From: Alloyangia mangrovi
GTDB taxonomy: Bacteria; Pseudomonadota; Alphaproteobacteria; Rhodobacterales; Rhodobacteraceae
Reading direction: 5' to 3'
DNA: 64,000 nucleotides
NCBI RefSeq assembly: GCF_002300555.2
Contig: NZ_NTHN02000016.1
Span: 1-64,000, forward strand
Part shown: positions 17,728 through 26,093 of the stretch, piece by piece
Numbering within the stretch: position 1 is the first letter of the stretch
Layout: each line of letters opens with the position of its first letter
Translations under genes and position numbers: made by a program
The notes under the pieces: model-generated
Told to the model about the DNA's origin: nothing
What the model saw: the letters and a program-made list of their open reading frames with translations, nothing else
The model's database searches: none

Positions 17728-18165
17728 TCACTCGGTCATCGTCTCGGGACCGGTCGGCGCGCGCTCCTGCAGCATCGCCAAGATGCGCTGGTTGAGCTCG
17801 GGGTCGGCCTGTGCCGCCTGGCCGATCTGGTTGTAGGTGTTGACGTCCATGCCATCGGTCTCGTTCACCGCATCGGCCATCTCGACCTGCGCCTGCTCGA
17901 CCAGGGCCTGCTTGCCCTCGGGCTCTTCCACGGCCTCGATCTGCGTCATGTAGTCCTGCTGGACGGCCTGGACCTGGGTCGCGGCGTCGACGAAGGCGGT
18001 CAGCTGCTCTTCGCTGAACTCCAGCGCGGGCGCGGCGGGGGCTTCGGCGGCCGGGGCCTCGGCGGGCGCCTCGGGGGTGGCGGTTTGCGCCATCACCGGG
18101 GCCAGCGGGGCGGCGATGAGGGCGGCGATGACGGTCGACTTAAGCAGGGTGCTCTTGAGGGTCAT
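17728..18165 (-). CDS. DUF4168 domain-containing secreted protein
   Basis: A 145-residue protein with a signal peptide (residues 1-26, ending VMAQ), an Ala/Pro/Glu linker and a C-terminal helical domain with FSEEQLTAFVDAATQVQ and YNQIGQAAQADPELNQRI, which fits DUF4168. It is periplasmic or surface-located with unknown function. The start at 18165 has a GGAG ribosome site six bases upstream. Confidence 0.8.
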   Translation of the reverse strand: MTLKSTLLKSTVIAALIAAPLAPVMAQTATPEAPAEAPAAEAPAAPALEFSEEQLTAFVDAATQVQAVQQDYMTQIEAVEEPEGKQALVEQAQVEMADAVNETDGMDVNTYNQIGQAAQADPELNQRILAMLQERAPTGPETMTE

Positions 18166-18449
18166 AGAAGTCTCCTTCCCAGAGTGCTTGCACGGGATCA
18201 TCCCGTGGCTTGCCCCGAGAGCTAGGGGGGCTGCCGCCGCGCCGCAATGCGGCGATGGCGGATCCGCGGGTCCGAGCAAGGAGTTGCCGGGAAAGCGCCC
18301 GCCCGCCAGCGGTGAGCCGCGCGTCAAATCCCCCTTGCGGAACCCCGCCGGACATTCGCGACCGGAAGGCGATCCTGCGCCTGTCCCTTCACCTCGGCGT
18401 GAACGCCCCTTTTCCCGTGCTACACTTTGACCATCCAAGGGAGGATCCC

Positions 18450-18692
18450 ATGCAACGCCTTGCCCTCGCGCTCGCGCTCGCCCTGGTCGCGGCGCCTGCC
18501 TTCGCCTTCCACTGCCCCGCCGACATGTCCAAGATCGATGCGGCGCTTGATGCGGGTCCCAAGCTGTCCGAGGCGGACCTCGCCCGCGTCCGCCAGCTGC
18601 GCGCCGAGGGCGAACGCCTGCACGCCGCCGGGCAGCACCAGCAATCGGTCGACACGCTGGCCGAAGCCCTGCGCATCCTCGGTATCAAATAG
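18450..18692 (+). CDS. Small secreted helical protein
   Basis: An 80-residue protein with a signal peptide (MQRLALALALALVAAPAFA, then FHC) and a mature helical region with SEADLARVRQLRAEGERLH and HQQSVDTLAEALRILGIK. A GGGAGG ribosome site lies before the ATG at 18450. The family is not known to me; similar short Cys-containing periplasmic proteins occur in Rhodobacterales. Confidence 0.7.
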   Translation: MQRLALALALALVAAPAFAFHCPADMSKIDAALDAGPKLSEADLARVRQLRAEGERLHAAGQHQQSVDTLAEALRILGIK

Positions 18693-18812
18693 CCGCGACC
18701 CTGCCCGATGCGGTTCCGCACCAGAGGAAGAAGCCCTTTTCTCTCAGCCGCTTCGGATCCATGGTGAGCCCCCAAGGGCCCGTCATCGGGCCGCAGATGC
18801 AGGGAGGGCATC

Positions 18813-19472
18813 TTGGACCCACGCGCCGCCACCACCGTCTACGCCCGCTGGGCGCCGATCTATGACCAGACCTTCGGAGCGATCACCCAGGCCGCCCGCC
18901 GCGCCGCGGTGCGCAAGGTCACCGGGCCCGAGGGCACCCGGGTGCTCGAAGTCGGCGTCGGCACCGGCCTGTCGCTGCCGCTGCTGCCGCGGCACATGAA
19001 GGTCACTGGCGTCGACTACAGCGCCGAGATGCTGGCCCAGGCCGAACGCCGGGTGGCGCGCCTCAAGCTGCCGCACATCGAAACGTTGCAGCGGATGGAC
19101 GCGCGCCAGCTTGGATTCGCGGATGGCAGTTTCGACCGGGTGGTGGCGATGCACATGATCTCGGTGGTGCCCGAGCCCGAGCGGGTCATGCGCGAGATCG
19201 TGCGTGTGCTGAAGCCCGGCGGGCAGCTCATCATGTCGAACCACTTCGCCAAGAAAGACGGCCCGATGGCGCATCTGTCGCGGCGCACCGCGAAGTTCGC
19301 CGACCGCATCGGCTGGCATTCGGATTTCGACATATCGGTGGTGCTGGACACGCCGGGGCTGAAGCTGCTCGAACGCCGCGCCCTGCCGCCGGTGGGAATG
19401 ATGACGCTGCTGGTGCTCGAGCGCTGCGACGCGCCCTCCCCCGCGAACGATCCGGCCCGCCCGAAGCGCTGA
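18813..19472 (+). CDS. pmtA: Phosphatidylethanolamine N-methyltransferase (Rhodobacter type)
   Basis: A 219-residue SAM-dependent methyltransferase. YARWAPIYD at the N-terminus, the SAM-binding EVGVGTG block near residue 46, and VLKPGGQLIMSNHF near 131 match the bacterial PmtA group that makes phosphatidylcholine by three methylations of phosphatidylethanolamine. It acts at the inner membrane as a peripheral protein. The start is a TTG at 18813 with AGGGAGG just upstream; no in-frame ATG exists nearby, so the weak start codon may limit expression. Confidence 0.82.
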   Translation: MDPRAATTVYARWAPIYDQTFGAITQAARRAAVRKVTGPEGTRVLEVGVGTGLSLPLLPRHMKVTGVDYSAEMLAQAERRVARLKLPHIETLQRMDARQLGFADGSFDRVVAMHMISVVPEPERVMREIVRVLKPGGQLIMSNHFAKKDGPMAHLSRRTAKFADRIGWHSDFDISVVLDTPGLKLLERRALPPVGMMTLLVLERCDAPSPANDPARPKR

Positions 19473-19488
19473 GCCGGAGCGTGCGGGA

Positions 19489-20256
19489 TCAGGCCAGCAT
19501 CTGCCCGTCGCCGCAGACCGAGATTGCCTGCCCCGAGATCGTCCGGCCCCGCGGGCTGGCAAGAAAGAGGATTTGGTCGGCGATCTGCTGCGGCGTCACG
19601 TACTCCTTGAGCGAGGTATAGGAAAAGGCGGCGGCCTCGACCTCCTCGAAGCTCTTGCCGAGCCGCTGGGCCTTGGCCTCGAGCACCCGGCGTTGGCGGT
19701 CCCCGGCGACGATGCCCGGCAGGATCGCATTGGCGCGGATGCTGTCCTTCCCCAACTCGATGGACAGCGACTTGGTGAAGCCGATCACGCCCCACTTGGC
19801 TGCGGCGTAAGGCGTACGCAGCGCAAAACCCACTCGCCCCGCCATCGACGAGAGGTTGAGGATCGAGGCGTTGCCGCTCTGCCGCAGCGCCGGCACCGCG
19901 TGGCGCACGCAATGGAACTGCGAAGTGAGGCTGACCGAGAGGCACTGCTCCCAGGCCTCGGGGTCGATTTCCTCGACCGGGCTCGTCGGCCCGGCGATCC
20001 CGGCGTTGTTGACCAGCACATCGAGCCCGCCGAGCGCGGCGATGGCACCTTGCATGAAGCTCTCGATCTGCCCTGCGTCGGAGACGTCGCAGCGCTGCTG
20101 CCAGACCTCGGGCGGAAGCGACGCCAGCGCGGCCTCGTCGATATCGCAGGTCGCCACCCGCGCGCCCTCGGCAAGGAAGCCCTCGACGATGGCCCGACCT
20201 ATGCCCTGTGCCCCGGCGGTGACGATGACTCGCGCGCCTTCGAGTTCCAGGTTCAT
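19489..20256 (-). CDS. SDR family oxidoreductase
   Basis: A 255-residue short-chain dehydrogenase/reductase. The cofactor motif AGAQGIGRA is near residue 15, VNNAGIAG near 86, the catalytic Ser in LNLSSMAG near 136, and YAAAK near 150. Asp in CDID after strand 2 suggests NAD. It overlaps the GntR gene by 4 bases (ATGA) and is probably regulated by it. A hydroxyacid substrate feeding the divergent BKACE gene is an inference. Confidence 0.85.
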   Translation of the reverse strand: MNLELEGARVIVTAGAQGIGRAIVEGFLAEGARVATCDIDEAALASLPPEVWQQRCDVSDAGQIESFMQGAIAALGGLDVLVNNAGIAGPTSPVEEIDPEAWEQCLSVSLTSQFHCVRHAVPALRQSGNASILNLSSMAGRVGFALRTPYAAAKWGVIGFTKSLSIELGKDSIRANAILPGIVAGDRQRRVLEAKAQRLGKSFEEVEAAAFSYTSLKEYVTPQQIADQILFLASPRGRTISGQAISVCGDGQMLA

Positions 20257-21002
20257 GGCAGGATCCTCCTGCGGCTGTCTTCCATTTCCTCGGCGCCGTA
20301 GGCGCGGATCAGCTCTGCCGCGACGCGGATGTCCTCGGTCACCGCCTGCGCCGCCGCATCGCCGTCCCGGGCGCGCAGCGCCTCGCAGAGCTGGCGGTGG
20401 TGGGCGCGCGAATGGTGCGTCCGCGAGCGGCCGATCTCCTCTTCGAGCGGCACCTCCGCCTTCACCCCTATGTCGAAGTTGATGATCGGCCCGGCCTTCA
20501 GCCAGAGCATGGTGATCACGTCCATCAGCACCTTCGACCCCGCCGCCCGGTAGAGCGCGAAATGCAGGTCCTTGTTGGCCGCCACCGCCTCGGGGCTGCC
20601 ATAGGCCGTATCGAGGATCGTCTCGAAACGCTCGGCCAAGGTCAGGATCTCGTCGATCTCCTCGGGCGTGGCGCGCTCGGCGGCGCGCCTTGCGGCCTGC
20701 GCCTCGGTGAGGACCCGCATATCGGTGAGGTCGGCGAATTCCTCGCCGCTCATCAGCGGCACCTGCACGGCGCGCTTCGGCTCGACCAGCAGGGCCCCGC
20801 CCGCGGCAAGCCGGCTCACCGCCTCGCGCACCGGCATCATCGACACGCCCAGACGCTCGGCCAGATCGCGCAGCGAGATGCGGTCGCGCGGTTTCAACTG
20901 TCCTGAGAGCAGCATCTCGCACAGGGTCTCATGCACCTGTTCCGAGAGCGTGCGCGGCCGCGCTTCCGGCGGCCGTTCCTGAGTTTCGCCCATGTTTCCC
21001 AT
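20253..21002 (-). CDS. GntR family regulator (FCD domain)
   Basis: A 249-residue regulator with an N-terminal winged helix-turn-helix (about 18-85; SLRDLAERLGVSMMPVREAVSRL) and a C-terminal FCD ligand-binding helical domain with likely metal-binding His/Asp (DLHFALYRAAG, then HRQLCEAL). It is the first gene of a unit with the SDR and is divergent from the BKACE gene. Inverted-repeat sites in the shared upstream region are likely operators. Confidence 0.88.
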   Translation of the reverse strand: MGNMGETQERPPEARPRTLSEQVHETLCEMLLSGQLKPRDRISLRDLAERLGVSMMPVREAVSRLAAGGALLVEPKRAVQVPLMSGEEFADLTDMRVLTEAQAARRAAERATPEEIDEILTLAERFETILDTAYGSPEAVAANKDLHFALYRAAGSKVLMDVITMLWLKAGPIINFDIGVKAEVPLEEEIGRSRTHHSRAHHRQLCEALRARDGDAAAQAVTEDIRVAAELIRAYGAEEMEDSRRRILP

Positions 21003-21040
21003 TTCTCCCCGTTGACTCTTTGCGAGTCCTTCTGCAACTG

Positions 21041-21060
21041 TGATCTCAGATCACACCAGA
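21041..21060. promoter_or_regulatory. Candidate GntR operator, site 1
   Basis: A 13-bp palindrome, TGATCTcAGATCA, overlaps AGATCACACCAGA (21048-21060). The latter is the exact reverse complement of site 2 at 21133-21145. It lies 39 bases upstream of the GntR start. Confidence 0.55.
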
Positions 21061-21124
21061 ACGGGCAAGACCGCAACCGTTGATCCCGCGGCAAGGGAGG
21101 AATGACTGCCACGGGAACTCGGGT

Positions 21125-21145
21125 CACCAGAATCTGGTGTGATCT
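21125..21145. promoter_or_regulatory. Candidate GntR operator, site 2
   Basis: A perfect 15-bp palindrome, CACCAGA-A-TCTGGTG, is followed by TGATCT. TCTGGTGTGATCT here is the inverted copy of site 1. It lies about 100 bases upstream of the BKACE start. Confidence 0.55.
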
Positions 21146-21243
21146 ATGGCGCCAGCCCCGAGGAGGACCGCGATGCAGCCGACACCAACGAACACCCGCC
21201 CTTCGGCGCGCCGCGCCATGCGCACCTGATCCGGGACATCCAC

Positions 21244-22173
21244 ATGGCCAAGACCCGCAAGGTGATCATCACCTGCGCCGTGACCGGCGCGATCCACACG
21301 CCCTCGATGTCCGAATACCTGCCCGTCTCCGCCTCGGAGATCGCCGAGGCCGCCATCAGTGCCGCCGAGGCCGGGGCCGCGGTGGTGCACCTGCACGCCC
21401 GCAACCCCGAGGACGGCCGGCCGGACCAGACACCCGAGGCCTTTGCCCCCTTCCTGCAGGTGATCAAGCAGGCCTCGAACGTGGTGGTCAACATCACCAC
21501 AGGCGGCGCCCCGACGATGACCATCGAGGAGCGCATCCGCCCGGCGCAGACTCACCGGCCCGAGATCGCCTCGCTCAACATGGGCTCGATGAACTTCGGC
21601 CTCTTCCCGATGCTGCAGCGCTTCCCGGACCTCGCGCACCAGTGGGAGCGCGACTACGTCGGCAACAAGGACATCATCTTCAACAACAGCTTCGGGCAGA
21701 TCGAGCATATCGTCACCACGCTCGGCGCGCTCGGCACCCGCTTCGAGTTCGAGTGCTACGACACGGCGCATCTCTACAACCTGAAGTATTTCCTTGATCA
21801 GGGGCTGGTGAAGGGCCCGCTGTTCATCCAGACGGTCTTCGGCCTGATGGGCGGCATCGGCGCGCATCCCGACGACGTCATGCACATGAAGCGCACCGCC
21901 GATCGGCTCTTCGGCGACCAGTACCGCTGGTCGGTGCTGGGGGCGGGCAGGAACCAGCTTCCGATTGCCGCCATGGCGGCCGCGATGGGCGGGCACGTGC
22001 GCGTCGGGCTCGAGGATTCGCTCTGGGCCGGTCCCGGCCAGCTTGCCCGCAGCAACGCCGAGCAGGTTGGCAAGGCGCGGCAGATCATCGAGGGGCTGGG
22101 GCTGGAACTCGCCACCCCCGACGAGGCCCGCGAGATCCTCGACACCAAGGGCGCGGATGCTGTCGGCTTCTGA
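21244..22173 (+). CDS. BKACE family (beta-keto acid cleavage) enzyme
   Basis: A 309-residue DUF849/BKACE enzyme, which condenses a beta-keto acid with acetyl-CoA to give acetoacetate and a new CoA ester. The zinc pair HLH is in VVHLHARNP near residue 48, and the C-terminal GLEDSLW block with its Glu is near 253. The start at 21244 (MAKTRKVIIT) is where the TIM barrel begins. It is divergent from the GntR-SDR unit, so substrate and regulation are likely shared; which beta-keto acid is unknown. Confidence 0.88.
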   Translation: MAKTRKVIITCAVTGAIHTPSMSEYLPVSASEIAEAAISAAEAGAAVVHLHARNPEDGRPDQTPEAFAPFLQVIKQASNVVVNITTGGAPTMTIEERIRPAQTHRPEIASLNMGSMNFGLFPMLQRFPDLAHQWERDYVGNKDIIFNNSFGQIEHIVTTLGALGTRFEFECYDTAHLYNLKYFLDQGLVKGPLFIQTVFGLMGGIGAHPDDVMHMKRTADRLFGDQYRWSVLGAGRNQLPIAAMAAAMGGHVRVGLEDSLWAGPGQLARSNAEQVGKARQIIEGLGLELATPDEAREILDTKGADAVGF

Positions 22174-22204
22174 GCCGGACCCACTCGAGAGAATGCTCCC
22201 AAAC

Positions 22205-22241
22205 TGCCCCCGTCGCCCCTCATAGCGCCGGGGGCTTCTTT
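22205..22241 (+). terminator. BKACE terminator
   Basis: A stem of GCCCCCG with CGGGGGC and a 16-base loop, followed by TTCTTTT; 31 bases after the stop. Confidence 0.75.
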
Positions 22242-22330
22242 TGATTGGAGCGGGGCGCAGCCCGCCCGGTAGCAAGGCGCAGCCGCCGGGCGAGCGCCCG
22301 CCCGTCCCGGCTCACGTAGCCCGCCTGCCC

Positions 22331-23203
22331 TCAGGGCTTGCGAAACAGCCGCGTCAGCTCGAACAGCTGGTCCAGCCGCTCGAAGCGCTCGCGTGCATCG
22401 GGCCAGCGTTCTTCCTGCGCCGCAGCGACAAGCGCCTCGACCAGCGACAGGGTGGAGATGTTGGAATCCCAGGCCGAGGGGATCTCGACCCAGCAGTTGA
22501 AGGCATGCTCCGCGACGCCGGCGATCGGGCTCGACCACTGGTCGGTGATCAGGATCACATGCATTCCCCGCGCCGCCGCGATCTCGGCCAGCCGCTGCAG
22601 GTTGTCCTCGTAACGGCGGATGTCGAAGATCAGCAGCGTATCGCCCTCCTCCATGTCCAGCACGTAGTGCGGCCATGTGGCGGAAGACGAAGTCAAATGG
22701 GTGACCCGCGCCCGGATCGCCTGGAAATGGGTAAAGGCATATTCCGCCAGCGAGCGGGTGATCCGCCCACCGACCACGTAGAGCCGCCCCTCGGTCGAGG
22801 CCAGCCGCTTGGCTGCCGCGTCAAACTGCGCCGCGTCGATATTGGTGAAGGTCTGCCGCAGGTTCTGCGTCACCGCCTCGGCGAAGCGGTTCAGCAGGTG
22901 CGACTCCGGCGCTTCCGAGGCCCAGACCGCCCGCCGCGCCTCGGGTCCCGAGACCTTGGCCTGCAGCTCCGACAAGAGCGCCGCGTGGAAGGCCGGATAG
23001 CCCTTGAACCCCAGCTTCTGCACCATCCGCGCCACGGTCGGCGTTGACACCCCGGCATTCGCGGCCGCGGCGGTGATCGAGGCGATCCCCGCGCCGGGGT
23101 AATCGCCCAGCAGCGCCTGCGCGAACTTGCGCTCGGAATTGGTCAGCTGCGCGTAATGCTCGCGGATGAGCTGGCGCACGGTGCCGTTCGGGCTGGTTTC
23201 CAC
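22331..23203 (-). CDS. MurR/RpiR family transcriptional regulator
   Basis: A 290-residue regulator. The N-terminal RpiR helix-turn-helix (about 5-80) shows SERKFAQALL and ANAGVSTPTVARMVQKLGFKGY; the C-terminal SIS domain (about 125-260) is normally a sugar-phosphate or amino-compound sensor. It is divergent from the amidohydrolase-TRAP operon and probably controls it; a palindrome lies in the shared upstream region. Confidence 0.9.
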   Translation of the reverse strand: METSPNGTVRQLIREHYAQLTNSERKFAQALLGDYPGAGIASITAAAANAGVSTPTVARMVQKLGFKGYPAFHAALLSELQAKVSGPEARRAVWASEAPESHLLNRFAEAVTQNLRQTFTNIDAAQFDAAAKRLASTEGRLYVVGGRITRSLAEYAFTHFQAIRARVTHLTSSSATWPHYVLDMEEGDTLLIFDIRRYEDNLQRLAEIAAARGMHVILITDQWSSPIAGVAEHAFNCWVEIPSAWDSNISTLSLVEALVAAAQEERWPDARERFERLDQLFELTRLFRKP

Positions 23204-23315
23204 GGGCTCCCCTTTGTGCCGGGTTCAAAAATTGGGCAGAAATCGACGGCACTTGGCGCCCGGTCCCCTCGACCCAAAATCGTTCTGAAAAAATATTGAC
23301 GCATTATCGAGCGCG

Positions 23316-23331
23316 TGGAAAGGTTTTTCCA
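23316..23331. promoter_or_regulatory. Candidate RpiR operator
   Basis: The inverted repeat TGGAAA-GGTT-TTTCCA lies between the divergent RpiR gene and the amidohydrolase gene, 18 bases before the GTG start of the latter. Confidence 0.45.
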
Positions 23332-23348
23332 AAGACAGGGGGACAGAC

Positions 23349-24121
23349 GTGTCGGAAGAAGACACCACCGCATTCGAAGTGAGCAGAGCCATGGGCCGCG
23401 GCCCGGCGCTGCTTCTTTGCGAGCACGCCTCGAACGCCATTCCCGCGCGCTATGACGGGCTGGGGCTGCACGAGGAGGACCGTCGCAGCCACGCCGCCTG
23501 GGACCCGGGCGCGCTGGCTCTGGCCGAACGGCTGGCCGAGGCGCTGGACGCGCCGCTGGTGGCGGGCAGCGTCTCGCGGCTGGTTTATGACCTGAACCGC
23601 CCGCCCGAGGCCGCCTCGTCGATGCCCACGAAGACCGAGACCGTGGACGTGCCCGGCAACATCGGCCTCTCCGACGCCGAGCGCGCCCAGCGCACCCGCG
23701 ACGTCTACGACCCCTTCTGCGCCGCGGTGACCGGCGCCGTGGTGACCCGCAAGGCACTGGAGACCCCCTTTGCCCTGATCACCGTGCACAGCTTCACACC
23801 GACGTGGTTCGGCCTCCCGCGCGAGGTCGAGATCGGCATCCTGCACGACGCGGACAGCCGGCTGGCGACCGCATGCTGGACGAGGCGAGCCGCCTGCCCG
23901 GCCGTCGCATCGCGCGCAACGATCCCTACGGCCCCGAGGACGGCGTGACCCATTCGCTGAAGCTGCACGGCATCGCCAACAACCTGCCGAACGTGATGAT
24001 CGAGGTGCGCAACGACCTGCTCGCCGACCAGACCGGGATCGAGATGATCGCCGGAGAACTGCTGACCCTGCTGCGCCCGGCGCTGGCGGGTCTGGGACTG
24101 ACGGAGACGGACAATGCCTGA
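23349..24121 (+). CDS. N-formylglutamate amidohydrolase family, frame broken by a one-base loss
   Basis: About 257 residues when one missing base is restored. The family is a zinc amidohydrolase that cleaves N-formylglutamate or similar N-acyl glutamates. Visible blocks are CEHASNAIP (metal) near residue 24, DPGALALAERLAE, LVYDLNRPPE, VHSFTPTW, then, in the second frame, RNDPYGPEDGVTH and NNLPNVMIEVRNDL. The shift lies near 23865 (GCTGGC-GACC; an extra C would read RLADRMLDE). A GTG start with AGGGGG upstream is used. It overlaps dctQ by 8 bases. In this operon it may hydrolyse a gamma-glutamyl or acyl amide. The break is probably a sequencing error. Confidence 0.8.
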
Positions 24122-24711
24122 AGCCATGGTCTGCTACGTGCGGATCATCGACAAGATGAATCGCGCCATCGGGCGTTTTGCCATGTACCTGCTCTTTGCG
24201 CTGATCGGCGTGCTGATCTGGTCCTCGGTCTCCAAGACCTTCTTCACACCGACGCTTTGGACGCTGGAGACGGCGCAGTTCATCATGGTCGCCTATTACG
24301 TTCTGGGCGGGCCTTACTCGATCCAGATGGGCTCGAACGTGCGGATGGACTTCTTCTACGGCGACTGGTCGCCGCGCCGCCGCGCCATCGTCGACGTGAT
24401 CACCATCTGGTTCCTGCTGTTCTACCTCGGCGTGCTGCTCTGGGGGGGCGATCAGCTCGACCGCCTACAGCTTCGGCTATTTCGGCACCGAGCCCTTCAA
24501 GTTCTTCGGCGAGCTCATCTGGGCCTTCGTCACCGGCGGGCCAAGCGCCGCCGCCGAGCACCTGGGCCATCTCGAGCGCAGCCCGAGCGCCTGGCGCCCC
24601 TACGTCTGGCCGGTGAAGGTCATCCTGTGCTTCGGCGTCGCGCTGATGATTTTGCAATGCGTCGCCGAATTCTTCCGCGACATCGCCCGCATCCGCGGAG
24701 AGGACCTCTGA
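24114..24711 (+). CDS. TRAP transporter small permease (DctQ), frame broken at a G7 run
   Basis: About 198 residues after removal of one G. Four hydrophobic helices are visible, the first two being FAMYLLFALIGVLIWSSV and FIMVAYYVLGG, typical of the DctQ subunit. At seven G (24442-24448) the frame shifts; six G gives LLWGA-ISSTAYSFGYFG and ends at a TGA (24709-24711) that overlaps the dctM ATG by one base. As read, the frame would fuse to dctM, which is an artefact. It acts in the inner membrane with DctM and DctP. Confidence 0.85.
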
Positions 24712-26036
24712 TGTCGCAAGACCTGATCGCAATCGTCATGTTCTCGGGGATGCTGGGCCTCTTGCTGACCGGGCAGCGCGTGTTCGGCGCCATCGGATTC
24801 GTCGCCGTGGTGGCCGCGCTCTGCCTCTGGGGCGACCGTGGCGGCTTCGACCTGGGCTTTGCCGCCTCGATCAAGCTGATGAAATGGTACCCGCTGCTGA
24901 CCCTGCCGATGTTCATCTTCATGGGCTACGTGCTGTCGGAATCGAAGATCGCCGACGATCTCTACAAGATGTTCCACGTCTGGATGGGCGGCCTTTCGGG
25001 CGGTCTGGCGGTGGGCACCATCGGCCTCATGGTGCTGATCTCGGCGATGAACGGGCTTTCCGTGGCGGGCATGGCCATCGGCGCCACCATCGCGCTGCCA
25101 GAACTGCTGAAGCGCGGCTATGACAAGCGCATGGTGACCGGGGTGATCCAGGCGGGATCAAGTCTCGGCATCCTCGTGCCCCCCTCGGTGGTGCTGGTGC
25201 TCTACGCGATGATTGCCCGCCAGCCGGTCGGCCAGCTCTGGCTCGCCGGGGTGATCCCGGGCCTGCTGATGGCGGCGGCCTTCGTCATCTACATCGTCAT
25301 CCGCTGCAAGCTGAACCCCGAGCTCGGCCCGATCCTGCCCAAGGCCGACCGTGACATCCCCATGGCCGAGAAGCTGCGCCTGCTGCGTGCCGGGCTGCTG
25401 CCGCTGGTCATCTTCTTCGTGATGATGGTGCCCTTCGTGCGCGGCTGGACCTCGCTGGTGGAAAGCTCGGCCATCGGCGCGGTGGCCGCCTTTGTCGCGG
25501 CGGTGCTCAAGGGGCGAATGACCCGCCAGGTCTTCGAGAACTCGGTGCGCAACACCCTCGGCGTGTCGTGCATGTTCATGTGGATCATCCTCGCCGCCCT
25601 CGCCTTCGGCGCGGTCTTCGACGGGCTCGGCGCGGTCAGCGCCATCGAGGAGCTGTTCACCGAGAAGCTGGGCCTGTCCCCCTGGATGATCCTCATCCTG
25701 ATGCAGCTGAGCTTCATCGTCATGGGCACCTTCCTCGACGATACGGCCATGCTGGTCATCGTGGCGCCGCTCTACGTGCCTCTGGTCGGACACCTCGGGT
25801 TCGACCTGGTGTGGTACGGTGTCCTCTACACCATCACCTGCCAGATCGCCTACATGACCCCGCCTTTCGGCTACAACCTCTTCCTGATGCGCGCCATGGC
25901 CCCGCCGCAGATCGGCCTGCGCGACATCTACACCTCGATCATCCCCTTCGTCGCGGTGATGACCGTGGTGCTGGCGATCATCATGATCTTCCCCGAGCTG
26001 GCCCTGTGGCTGCCGGACCTCGTCTACCAGAACTAA
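24711..26036 (+). CDS. TRAP transporter large permease (DctM)
   Basis: A 441-residue integral membrane protein with about 12 helices, the ion-coupled pore of a TRAP carrier. NGLSVAGMAIGATIALPELLKRGYDK and GSSLGILVPPSV are family signature regions. The start at 24711 overlaps the dctQ stop (TGATG). It follows dctQ and precedes dctP by 57 bases. Confidence 0.93.
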   Translation: MSQDLIAIVMFSGMLGLLLTGQRVFGAIGFVAVVAALCLWGDRGGFDLGFAASIKLMKWYPLLTLPMFIFMGYVLSESKIADDLYKMFHVWMGGLSGGLAVGTIGLMVLISAMNGLSVAGMAIGATIALPELLKRGYDKRMVTGVIQAGSSLGILVPPSVVLVLYAMIARQPVGQLWLAGVIPGLLMAAAFVIYIVIRCKLNPELGPILPKADRDIPMAEKLRLLRAGLLPLVIFFVMMVPFVRGWTSLVESSAIGAVAAFVAAVLKGRMTRQVFENSVRNTLGVSCMFMWIILAALAFGAVFDGLGAVSAIEELFTEKLGLSPWMILILMQLSFIVMGTFLDDTAMLVIVAPLYVPLVGHLGFDLVWYGVLYTITCQIAYMTPPFGYNLFLMRAMAPPQIGLRDIYTSIIPFVAVMTVVLAIIMIFPELALWLPDLVYQN

Positions 26037-26093
26037 CAACGAGACCCCCGTGAAGAGGGGCACAGACATCAACCACGCAACAGGAGAGACAAG

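Noticed and set aside
24114-26036. A single 640-residue DctQ-DctM fusion protein
   Set aside because: The frame loses DctQ similarity after the G7 run, and the restored frame gives a normal DctQ end whose stop overlaps a normal DctM start. The fusion is an artefact of the shift.
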